Origin: Chelydra serpentina
Taxonomy: Eukaryota > Chordata > Testudines > Chelydridae
Direction: 5' to 3'
Length of the DNA: 64,000 nt
NCBI GenBank assembly: GCA_037349315.1
Contig: JBAIAC010000001.1
Coordinates: 31,744,001-31,808,000 of the forward strand
In this document: in pieces, positions 33,194 to 43,251 of the stretch
How positions within the stretch are numbered: position 1 is the stretch's first letter
How the letters are laid out: each line of letters begins with the position of its first letter
The notes under the pieces: generated by a model
Told to the model about the DNA's origin: nothing
Database searches by the model: none
Seen by the model: the letters and a program-made list of their open reading frames with translations, nothing else
Program-made: the position numbers and the translations under genes

Positions 33194-33246
<53 letters not shown>
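33194..33246 (+). repeat. (CA)n microsatellite
   Basis: About 26 CA units, uninterrupted. Confidence 0.95.
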
Positions 33247-33253
<7 letters not shown>

Positions 33254-35154
33254 GCTTGCTCAATACCCATCGCTGGAGAGTCTTATAGGAGTACATCATA
33301 CTGGGACCACACTTGGCTCCACAGAGCTGTCTTAAGCAGACCTCCAGTCCATGGATAACAATAGCAAATTCTTTGCCGTCTGCGGATATATATGGGTTTT
33401 ATTTTCCCCTGTGTCAGATTCCTGCTAAATGCAGGGAAGCACATGTGCGTATGGGAGACCAGTTGTATGTGTGTATAAGCACATGTGTGTATGAGAGCCA
33501 GTTGTGACCCCCTGATACTATGCTTCCCAGCAACAGTCAAGAGGTTGCTCTAATGTGCACCCTTGGCACAAGGTCCCTAAGAATCTCATGCCAGTGTAGC
33601 ATAGTATAGCTATTCACTGTCCCTTAACATGGGAATGGGTCAGCTCGCACAGGATCTGGCTCTGCAAGCTTTATGCCATCAAGGAATTTCCCACTGTCTG
33701 GAAAGCTCTCCGCCAGCCATTTACAACCATAACCTAGCCACTTTGTGCCACCCGAGCAGCGCAAAATCGCTGGAGCAGACACACATTCTGCTCTTAGTCC
33801 CATAAAACTGGAGTAACTCCGCAGTCTTTAGTGACGTTACTCTGGATTTACTTTGATGTAACTGAGAGCAGAATTTGGCCTATAATTTTTCCAAATAGTG
33901 CTTAGAAATACCTGTCATAGTCTTGATGTCATCATAACTGTGAGTAATAATAGTACTTTGCCCTTACAGATCAGTGATGCTGATGTCTCTCAATGAGAAT
34001 TGCCCTTTTATTGATACATTCCAGCTGGAACTCCAGTCTGATAAATGATGGAGTGAGATGCAGACAATGGAGCTCGACATTTGAATGCATCACAGAAAGC
34101 AGAGGGACTTCCAAAATAGTTTGATTGTAACTTCTATTATTTAGATGTTTTATTAGGGTTCATTGAACAGTATCTTAACGCAGCTGCATTACCAGTGTCT
34201 GAAAATATGTCATGCTGTCAAAGAGGCAGCTTCTTAACAGCATTTAGAGCATAAACTTCCAAGAAGAGGCTGTGCGAGCACAGCTATGGACCAGTTGACA
34301 ACAATGAAAAGTGACTGTTCAAAAAGTTACAAACTTTTTAAATAGTGGATGGGGGTGAGGGGAGGCTCAGGGCTGGGTCTGAGTTTGGGTGAAGGTTTGT
34401 GTCAGTCTATATTTTATCCAGACTGGCTCTCATCCTTGATCTTGGGAAGGCAAATTACAAAGTAATGACTCTGAACCTTCAGCGTCCATGCCTCTCAGGG
34501 AAGTGGGCAACACACAGCCCTCCTGAACAGTCTATTCAGTCAGACTCTCCCAGGACAGCAGAAGCCAAAGAGAAAGGGAGTGTGTGTGTCAGATGGGAAC
34601 CAAGAGGCAGAAGGCTGCGGAGGCTGCCTGATCTCAATCCATTTCTATGTGTGGCCAACCGGGTGACCCCCTTGTCTATTCTGCCTTCCCTCACTCCTTA
34701 TTAAATGCCTCCTTGTAGCTCACTTCTTTTAGGAGGGCTGAACCTCCCCTGATCTCCCTGTGATGGGCAGAGCCTTTCTCAGGGGTCACACTCAGGCAGT
34801 TTCATAGCCCTTTCCCCTCTTTCAGAGGCCTTCTGGGGGGGTTGGAAAGTCTTTGCTGGCACAGGTTTCTCAGCGCCAGCTGAGGCCCAGCAGCTTTCCT
34901 CTTGGTTGCTGCCCTTTCCTGTAACCAGCTCTCTGGTTGAGGCTTGCTTCCTCCAACTGGAGCAGGCTCTGCAGGTGTGTCCATTTGGTAGAGATTGAGC
35001 CCAGAGGCGTTTGTTAGCCTTCCCCATTACACTTCCTTCAAACACACACTGATTAAATCCATGAAGTGACCACCATTCCCAAAGCCAGGGAGCTAAGAAG
35101 ATCAATGATGACAGCCAACAATAACTGAAGGCTAAATTCTGCCAACAGTTCTCA
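33247..35154. other. Unique sequence with a possible conserved block
   Basis: No gene recognised. 33960-34290 (listed separately) is repeat-free and enhancer-like in composition. Confidence 0.35.
33960..34290. promoter_or_regulatory. Candidate conserved non-coding element
   Basis: Repeat-free block with TTTTATTGATACATTCC, TCTGATAAATGATGG, ACATTTGAATGCATC and CATGCTGTCAAAG words. Style only; conservation was not tested. Confidence 0.15.
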
Positions 35155-35340
35155 GGGCATGTCTACACTTAAAATGCTGCATTGCTGCAGATGCACTGTG
35201 GCGTTTTAATGAAGACGCTCTAAGCTGGTGGCAGAGAGCTTCCCTATCAACGTAGTTAATACACCTCCCCAAGAGGCGGTAGCTATATCGGTGGGAGAAG
35301 CTCTTCCACCAACATAGAGCTGTCTACATGGGGGAGGGCA
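35155..35340. mobile_element. Truncated Harbinger-type MITE
   Basis: The left end GGGCATGTCTACACTTAAAA is intact. Internal words (cacctccccaagaggcgg, gagaagctcttccacc) match the 3434-3708 subfamily. The right end is missing and the sequence breaks off after ctgtctacatggggg. Confidence 0.65.
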
Positions 35341-36732
35341 TCAGCCCCAGCCATGCCTGAAGAGGGGAGGCACAAGCTGCCTCCCCTCTATGTCTGCACC
35401 TACACCATCTCAGGGATGAATCTACCCCATGTTCATAAGCAGGATCAAAGCTGGAGACCCTACAGAAACCAGCCCAGGTTTTTCACAAGACTCTGGAGAT
35501 GATGAGATTTTTAGCTAATTTCAGGTAGCTGACCAGCCAAGCTGGGTGTTTGCAATAAATCTATATCTTAATTAACTAATTAAACCCTCCAGACAACCAG
35601 AGACACACAAGGGACCGATATAAATAAATGTGCAGGCCTGTCACTGTATATAACCCTGCTGATTTGCCTTAAACTAAACTCAATGGCAGCCCTTTTAAAC
35701 CATCACGGTTAGCTAGCGAGAATGACAAAGGGACATATAGGGAGATAAATTACTCACTGCACTTACCTGCTGGACCTGTCAGCGTGAGAGAGACTATTTA
35801 CTGAAGCAAGCATCCCCATTCCCTAGGCGAGGATCTAGTATATTAACCAGCAAATGGACACGGTTCTGAGCTGGAGGGACTGGAAAACCATTACAGACCT
35901 TCTTCATTTAAAACTAAATCGCGAGCTTAGTGCTGATTGGAAAGCCCAGAAAACTGTAATTTTCTATTTAACTACAGAGCACAGACTGCAACAGTGCAAG
36001 CTTCCACCAATACTGGTCTGCTGCCCTGATCGCTTCTAGGGGTTAGAGGGGAATTCAGTGCCTGTGATCTGTTCAATATTTGGCCTTTCTGCTGAGAGAG
36101 CCACTCCAGGGCAAAGGGGAGTTAGTGCCGACGTGGAACTGCAGCAAAACCAGCCACTTGTTTTATATACACCTCCAACCAGGTATCCAGTAGCAACAAC
36201 TTTGGGGCACTACTTACCGGAGCCTGGCTCGAACACATGACCTAGAAGCAAAAGCCTCTTTAATCCAGTCTCAACTGCATGAGCTATTGGGTGCCTGTGC
36301 TCAGACCTTTTCAAACCTATGAAAGCTTTATTGATTCATAAATCGTTGTGTAACAACAAGAAGAGTTGGGAAAATGCTAGTACCGACCTGCAACATGTGA
36401 ACTGGCAGCAGCAACACAACCTTGAGAGCAGATTTATAGGTAGGGAAGTTGCCTCTTTCAATCATAAATTCACCAAGATGGGAAAATCACAGTTCTCATA
36501 TAATATAGTGTCCAATGGCTCTGCAAAGGTTCCTTCTCCCTCCCCCTCAAGAGTTAAACATATGATTAAGTGGAAGTAAATGCCACAGTAATCTCTCGCT
36601 AACTTCTCCCTGGGGTAGTGAAGCGCTGCACTGTTCTTGGCCCTGAAGTATCAAAGTGCTACCTCACTGAAATAACGTTTGCATTTAAATGCCTTCCTCT
36701 GCAGCAGGATGTTGGAGCAATAATAACACCAC
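35341..36732. other. Unique sequence, no gene recognised
   Basis: Short open frames at 35854-36039, 36058-36240 and 36319-36579 show no domain. Confidence 0.4.
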
Positions 36733-37060
36733 CTTTCACTTTGACAGCAGCTTTCATCGGAGGCCCTCAAAGCCTTTTACAAACAAGAATTAATTAAAGC
36801 TCGATGAGGTAGGTAAATAGTATTAGAGGGCTAGATCCACAAAGGGGTTTAGGTTCCTAACTTCTACTGAAATCAATGGGCGTTAGGTGCCTAAATACCT
36901 TTGAGGATCCAGGTGCAGAGGGGGAAACTAAGTCAAAGAGCAATGAGGTGACTTGCTGAAGGCTACATGTTGATTTAGTGGCAGTGCCAGAAATTGGGTC
37001 CCTGGAGCCCTGGTTAGTGGCTAATTCCCCCACACTAACCACTAGACCTCATGGTCCTCA
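36733..37060 (-). repeat. MIR-like SINE split by a small foldback
   Basis: The inverse of MIR is seen on both sides (ggccctcaaagccttttac at 36760-36780; gcaatgaggtgacttgctg near 36940). Between them, 36832-36912 is a foldback with words tttaggttcctaacttc and gttaggtgcctaaatacc around atcaatggg. The same foldback family starts at 63940. Confidence 0.55.
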
Positions 37061-38079
37061 TACTCTCATGGGTGTCCATAGCTCTGTTAAATTCTCTTCA
37101 TACTGAAGATGATATTATAAAGTCAGTTTTCTTATTTACAGTACATGCATGTTTTTATCTCTGGATGGATTTTTTTTCAAGTGAACTCTTCTTCCTTATT
37201 GTTAAATAGCAGGGTAAAAAAAAATCAAGTGAGAGTTACTGAGGTTGGACTATATTAGTCTTGAATGTCTTTTCAGTGTATTAAAATGTTTTCAATTACC
37301 TCCTAATACACCTCCAGGGAGCCTGGGAGAATGGGAAGATTAGCAGAATAATGAGTTTAAATTATTTAGGGTATTTTTCTCTATTATGTGATGATATTTA
37401 ATTGAATCCTAGGCCAGAAACATTTGACAATACAAGCCAGGTTATGTCTAACGAGTTATCTTGGTTTCAAATCAAAAGGGTGGAAATAATTCATATTAAT
37501 ATGCAAATTTTCTTTCACCTCCCCCCCAGTCCAAGCAGATGAATTAAGAGGGTTTTTTTTTTGCAATGAGCCAAACAAGGCAGCTGCTGTGATAGTTATT
37601 CAATCTGGCTAAATAGACAGTCAGTCTCAATTGTGACCCTATCAGGCTGAGTGGAGACAACTTTGAGAGTGGTGGGGAAGGAAAGGTGCCAGGACGATCC
37701 ATTATTTTTGTTCAGTCCAACTTAATAATAAAACCGTTCAAAATTCAACCTAATTTGCAAGCTAGCAAAAGGGATTTTGATTGGAAATGTGCGAGGAGGG
37801 GGTAGAGCCATTTGATTGGTCAGTGTAGGAGAACTAACATCTGTCTGGGTTTTTATAACAAATATTTATGTCAATGAATCTAAGGTATGTAGCTAAAGAA
37901 CTTCTAAGCTGCCAATCACCTTCATCCTCAATAGTTATGAGGAAAGCATAAGAAGTCCCAAAACCCAAGTTCTCAAGAGGCCCAAGTAAGCAAGTAACAC
38001 ACAGATTCAACCTCATGAACTTCTTCTGGTCCCTAATGTGCAGACTTTTGGTAATCTACAAACGCTGTTCTATATAAAT
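37061..38079. other. Unique sequence with a possible conserved block
   Basis: No gene recognised. The block 37430-37620 is listed separately. Confidence 0.35.
37430..37620. promoter_or_regulatory. Candidate conserved non-coding element
   Basis: Contains CATATTAATATGCAAATTT, a palindromic AT core joined to an octamer-like ATGCAAAT (POU-type) site, and CAAATCAAAAGG (TCF-like). Repeat-free. Inference only. Confidence 0.2.
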
Positions 38080-38460
38080 TACAGGTGGTCCTGGGGAAGG
38101 CTTTACTGAAGCTCTTGTGCCTTACATTTCACCCTGAACATTCAGACTGGGGCTTAGTCTATCCCCATGACCAGAGTCCAACTGCTGAGAATGAGCTTTT
38201 GCCTCTCCAGTTTCATCATCTTTGTGGAGCAGAACTTTGGAAGAGGATGGAGGTTAGCCAAGTGTGAGGGAACCATGTCCCAATCCATTAAGGGTTTTGT
38301 ATGCTAGAACAAGGACTTTGAATTCAGATCTGATACAGAAGCAGGGAGCAGTGGAATTTGCAAAGCATCAGTGTGATATGTTCATGGTGTAGTTATCTGT
38401 TTATGAACTATCCGCATCAACAGCAGCCTTCTGGTAGCAGCTGAGTTGCGGTAATCAAAC
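38080..38460 (-). pseudogene. L2-type LINE, RT C-terminal remnant
   Basis: The minus-strand translation near 38400-38290 ends in SEFKVLVLAYKTLNGLG. This is the FKVLLLTYKALNGLAP-like motif after the reverse transcriptase of L2-clade LINEs. A stop interrupts it. Confidence 0.6.
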
Positions 38461-38559
38461 CTCTCTCTCCTATATAGTCTTCCTCTGGAACTCCCATATG
38501 GAACTTATATGGTCCTCCTTTCAGTAGAATCTGAGAGTCTTACAATCAATTAATGGATT

Positions 38560-38755
38560 TTATCCTCAGAACACCGTGATGATATAGGGAAGTGCTAGCC
38601 CCATTTTTACAGATCAGAAACTGAGGCGGGGATAGATTAAGTGATTTGCCAAAAGCCGCATATAGGAAGTTCACAGCTGAGCCGGGAATTAAACCCACAT
38701 CTCCTGAAACCCACTCCAATGCTCTACCGACTGGATCATCTTTCCATCCCAGGAG
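38560..38755 (-). repeat. MIR-like SINE
   Basis: Plus-strand words ccccatttttacagatcaga, aactgaggc, gattaagtgatttgcc and ccgggaattaaacccaca are the inverse of a MIR/CORE-SINE. Confidence 0.7.
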
Positions 38756-38825
38756 GTGACAAGGCTGGATCATGATGCCATGATGCCATGATTCTTGTGT
38801 TAGAGGAAAAGACATAACATACCAA

Positions 38826-39030
38826 CCTGTCAAAGGTAGAGGAAGGTGTTCCTTGTCGCTTTGGCCATCAATGTTCCTAGGAATAACCGTGCCAATCTAG
38901 GGTCTGAGGCCTTCAACCAATAGTGCTGTTCCAGTTCTAATAAGTTCCTCAAACGTTTCACTTTCCCAACACCACTTCTTCTTCTCCTGGCATTGGTCTG
39001 AACCAACTGCAGTTCATCCACCTTCTTAAC
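38826..39030 (-). pseudogene. L2-type LINE fragment
   Basis: The minus-strand frame beginning at 39021 reads MDELQLVQTNARRRRSGVGK. It resembles the LQLVQNAAARLxxG motif between the RT domain and the C-terminal tail of L2-clade elements. It is probably part of the same old insertion as 38080-38460, split by the MIR. Confidence 0.55.
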
Positions 39031-39544
39031 TCTTCAAGGAAATGGGACATCTTTGTGATAGCAGAGACTGCATCATTGCAGAAGGAGACAGACAGACAGT
39101 AGGGGAGAGATTAGAGAGCTCTATAGAATTTCATATGGTAGGAACCTCAATGGCAAGGAGTAGGTTTCCATCAGAACTCTCCGAGTTCTGCCTGATAGGA
39201 ATGAATGTATCCAGTGTAATGTTACCCATTGTACTCCCATGAGATTGCATATACACATCATTAAGTTGATCTAGCAATATCAGGATAGAGGTTTATTTCC
39301 TCCACCCCCTTCACACAGAGAGAAAATATATGCCTTGCAAAATTAACCAGTTTTGGAACTTAATCTACTTGCCAAGCGCAGTTCTTCTCTGGCTAGTTCC
39401 TTAACTTTTATGAACTTCACTCTCTGAATCTGAAAAAATTGGGCTAATAATACATGTCTATTTATTTGTGGCTATGGACATCTTCACTACAGTAAATATC
39501 ATGTCTCTTATTTCACAGAGGGGGATCGATGTCTGCCCTGTGGG
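39031..39544. other. Unique spacer
   Basis: Nothing recognised. Confidence 0.3.
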
Positions 39545-39735
39545 TTAGACATGGCTTTAGCAAATAGTAAACCTGGGTTCTAGTCCTAGACGTTCTGATA
39601 CTGATTTACTCTGTGGCTTTGGGCAAGCCACTTATCTCAGTGCCTCCGTTTACCCATTTGTAAAATGGATGTCATGACATTTAGCTTGTAAATAATAGTT
39701 ATAAAGCTCAAAGGATTATCAGGCCTTTCAGACAC
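39545..39735 (+). repeat. MIR-like SINE
   Basis: Clear MIR words in order: cctgggttctagtcc, gtggctttgggcaagccact, atctcagtgcctccgttt, ttgtaaaatgg. Confidence 0.75.
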
Positions 39736-40955
39736 AGATTATGATCTCCTGGCTCCTAGTTCTATGCTTAGACCACCTGGCTTGTAGGCATTGCTGCTGT
39801 TTCAAAATTCACAGCTGTTTTGAGTTTTCATGACACCCATGAAAAATGCTGGGAGATTAGTTGAAAACAATCAGCAATAAACATTTGCATGAAAGATTTT
39901 TCAAGACATAAATAAATAAATAAAATAATGCAGCATTATATTATATACAACTAAAAAAATGCCTAGTACAAATTGTAAAAAATTTGAATTTCTGAATGTC
40001 ATCAAGAGCACCTATGTTGTATTTACCAATAATAATGGATCATTCTTCTTAATCCTTAACGAGTGCATCGTTGAGGAGATGGTTGTAACACTACTGAAAG
40101 GTTATGGAGGACTGACAGTTCTTACTAATGGATTTAATGACCGTTGTTAGGAAATACTTCATAAGAAAATGTATTCAGGAGATTGTCCTTGTGGATTAAT
40201 TCATGCTTTTATGAGTCTCTCTAATAATAAATGAGTAAGTATGTGATAGGTTACATTGTCATATTAAAACCTGAAGTAGTTGTCAGATGCTCGAGGTGAT
40301 TAGAACAGCATGTGCTGAATATCATGCAACCAGAGAAATGAGTAGTGGTGGGTCCAAGCCACAATGTTCAGATATAAAAACTGATCCAAATTTCTGATAC
40401 TTCCAAGTACAGATTAAACCCAGTCTTCCAGCTTCAGGAGCACATCTAGAAATCAGAGATGGAAAGCAGGATCTGGTCTGTCTCCATATTCTGGACCATT
40501 CCCTTTAGTATATTCTCCAGTGCTGTGTCCTTTCAAATGGGATATCTCCCATTTCCCACAGAGACTATTCGACTGTCTAGCAGCTCACATCGTTGGGAAC
40601 GATTTTCTTGATTTTGAGATTAAATTATCCTTAGCACAGTTCATCATATTACTCCTAGTTATGTTCCCCTTTACCACCCTAAATAATTTCTTTATATCCC
40701 TGGTGAATGATTACAGGGTGAGGATTTTCAAAGGCATAAAAGGGGCCAGGCGCCCAACTTCATTGAATTTCAAAGCGAACTCTGTGAAAATCTTGACACC
40801 CAGCTTCTTGTAGAATTTTCACCAACCCAATGACATTAATCATCCAAGTTCATTGCCCTGCATCCCGTCTCTAAGAGTAAGCAATGGGAGGGGATGTGGT
40901 GGCAGTAAAGCATGTGCAGACAGGAGAGGTGATGAGTAGGACCCTGAGAGAGCAA
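39736..40955. other. Unique AT-rich sequence
   Basis: Short open frames (39959-40150, 40520-40813) without recognisable domains. Nothing else seen. Confidence 0.35.
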
Positions 40956-41265
40956 TTACCCAACAGCGTCCTCTGAGATTTCTCAGAAATAAGAGAAGAG
41001 TGACAATGATGGCAGACACTGTCTATCATACCCATGCAAAGGCCAAATGTTATGGTCAATGCTATCAAAGGCAGCTGACAGATCTAAACGTAGCAGCATG
41101 GTCCTTCATCAATCGCCCGACGACCATCAACCAGCACAATCAATACACCCTCTGTACTATGCCCAGACCTAACTGTCTGAAGTCGAGGTGACTTGAGGAC
41201 TGCAGAAGCTTCTGGAGTCGTTCCACCACAACCTTCTCAATAATCTTCCCCCCAAAAGTAATATT
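40956..41265 (-). pseudogene. L2-type LINE reverse-transcriptase fragment
   Basis: Across several minus-strand frames one reads EKVVVERLQKLL, then a damaged LDLSAAFDSIDHN-like motif A (near 41065-41095). These are the finger and catalytic motif A regions of L2-clade reverse transcriptases. Stops and frameshifts show it is an old dead copy. Confidence 0.65.
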
Positions 41266-42654
41266 TTAGACTATAGGGCAATTTACTGCAGACACACTGT
41301 TAAGAGAATGAAGAGATGTTTTTTTTTCAGCTAGGGTCACACAATTGCTTCTTTAAAAGAAGCTGACATCTTGTTCTTCTGGAAATTAACTCCAACAATG
41401 TCACCAGTATCTTCCCACCTGCCTTCATTAGCAAAGAGCCACCTGGGTCTAGCTTGTGACTCCCACAGCACTGTAGCAAGCAACACCAGTCAAAACTCAA
41501 CCAGCAGAGCCTCATCTTTGTCTCTAGCAGGCGTGATTTCACTATTGTGGATGCGGATTTATCCACCCAGATCCAAGCCTTTTCATCTGAAATCTGAATG
41601 CATCTGCAATACAAATTGAAAATGCTTCACTGTGAGACACACTGGACCCAGTCACCAGATGCAAGGAGTCCAAATTAATGTGGCTGAGTGCAAACCAAAA
41701 CATTTTCACTGATTTTAAGCATTGCATGATCAGCAACTTCTGGGAACTGATTTACCCTCTCGTGGTGTCTCACATACACAGTATAATTTTAAAAGTTGTG
41801 TGTTGTGGACTGATTGTACCAGAGGGCTCTGAAGCAACCGGAAACATTTTGGGTGCTCATTTACATACCTCTACCCAGCATGCTCTCACAACTAAGAGTT
41901 ATCCCCAGGCAGCACAGGAATCCAAGGGGGGGGGCAAAGAAAGGCTGCTTGTGTGTGCTTTTCTCTGCACTCTCTGCAGACTGCTTTCAAACAAGCAGAA
42001 TGGGATTTTTAACCTGAGGTGTATTAACAATACTATGTACAGCTATGGATTATGCAAATTCATACTGGACTATCAGTCAATGAATTTGCCAATAGAGACA
42101 GCTGGTGGCTAAATGGAATTGTCTGATTTTGAACAAATAGGTTCAAATTGTTCGGGGGAGGCACATGACTCTGACTGTGAACTGTTTACAGGGTCATTGG
42201 TGATAATCTTTAAAACAATATTTAATCTGCATAACTCATTTTCCTCATTAACAATCTTCTGCTCCACCCCCTGCCTTTGCTCTCCAGTTGGGACAAAAAT
42301 GCTCCGAGGATGAATAAACTGTGCTGAAGCAAGCTGAGGTGACTATGGTGCTGACTGTTTTCTGAGTGTTAATGAAGTCTAGATAAAGAATTAAGACTGG
42401 TTAGCTGGGCATCAGCACATTGATTTGCAACAGCAATGTGTTAAAGACAGCTGGGGGATGGGAGGAGGAACTAGTCTTGTCATTGGATGGGAAAGAGAGA
42501 AGGAAAGGTTGGGTAAATGATGGAATTCCAGACCCAAACAACGTTTTTCCCAAACCAGCAATCAGGTGTTGAGACCATCACAGAATGGGTAAGGTTTCCC
42601 TTTCCCGCCAGCATAGGGAAGCAGGAAACACATCCCCTGATACACAAGGTATAT
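41266..42654. other. Unique sequence, no gene recognised
   Basis: Open frames of up to 144 codons (41678-42112) have no recognisable family. Confidence 0.35.
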
Positions 42655-42872
42655 TAGTGAGAAATGATGGCCCTGTGTTTAAGGCAGTGGCTTGAGATTC
42701 AGGAGAGTTGGGCTCAATGCTTAGTGCAGACACAGGCTTCCTGTGTGACCGTGAGTCAAGCGATTTCATCTCTCTGAGCTTCCATTCCCCAACTGTAACA
42801 CAGGGATAATAATACCTCCTTTGTCTATTCAGACTGTCAACCCTTGGCAGGGCAGGGCCTGTGTCTCACTAA
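42655..42872 (+). repeat. MIR-like SINE, left part (interrupted by Harbinger)
   Basis: SINE words in order: aaggcagtggcttgagattc, tgtgtgaccgtgagtcaag, ctctctgagcttccattcc, then tattcagactgtcaaccctt and ggcagggcctgtgtctcac. The last parts belong to a reptile/bird SINE tail that continues at 47933 with gtgttcatacaatcaggccc. The Harbinger element splits it exactly. Confidence 0.7.
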
Positions 42873-42889
42873 GCCCTGGTCTACACTAC
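42873..42889 (+). repeat. Left terminal inverted repeat
   Basis: GCCCTGGTCTACACTAC. The last 11 bases (GTCTACACTAC, after one differing outer segment) match the right end exactly. The outer six bases differ except the first G. Confidence 0.9.
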
Positions 42890-43224
42890 GAGTTTAGGTC
42901 GAATTTATTAGCGTTATTTCGATTGATCCGTGCACCCGTCCTCACGACGAAGCCCTTACCATCGACTTCTAGGGCTCTTAAAATCGATCTCGCCACTCCA
43001 CCCCCAACGAGAGAATTAGCGCTTAAAGCGATATTGCCGAATCGATGTAGGCTAGTGAGGACGCAATTCGACAGTATCGGCCTCCTAAATCTATCCCACG
43101 GTGCAACAGCTGACCGCTCTAGACAGCGATCTGAGCTCGAATGCTCCTCCCAGGTAGACAGGAAAAGCCCCGCGAACTTTTGAATTTCATTTCCTGTTTG
43201 GCCAGCGTGGTGAGCTGCAGGTGA
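42890..43224. promoter_or_regulatory. Left subterminal region and Myb-like gene promoter
   Basis: Rich in TCGA/ATCGA words (gtcgaattta, tttcgattgatcc, catcgacttct, aaatcgatctcg, gaatcgatg, attcgacag). It leads into the 5' UTR of the Myb-like gene. Similar words cluster in the right subterminal region (47760-47915). These repeated words are good candidates for binding sites of the Myb-like protein or transposase. No TATA box is obvious. Confidence 0.45.
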
Positions 43225-43251
43225 GTGCAGATCTCATCAGCAGAGGTGACC

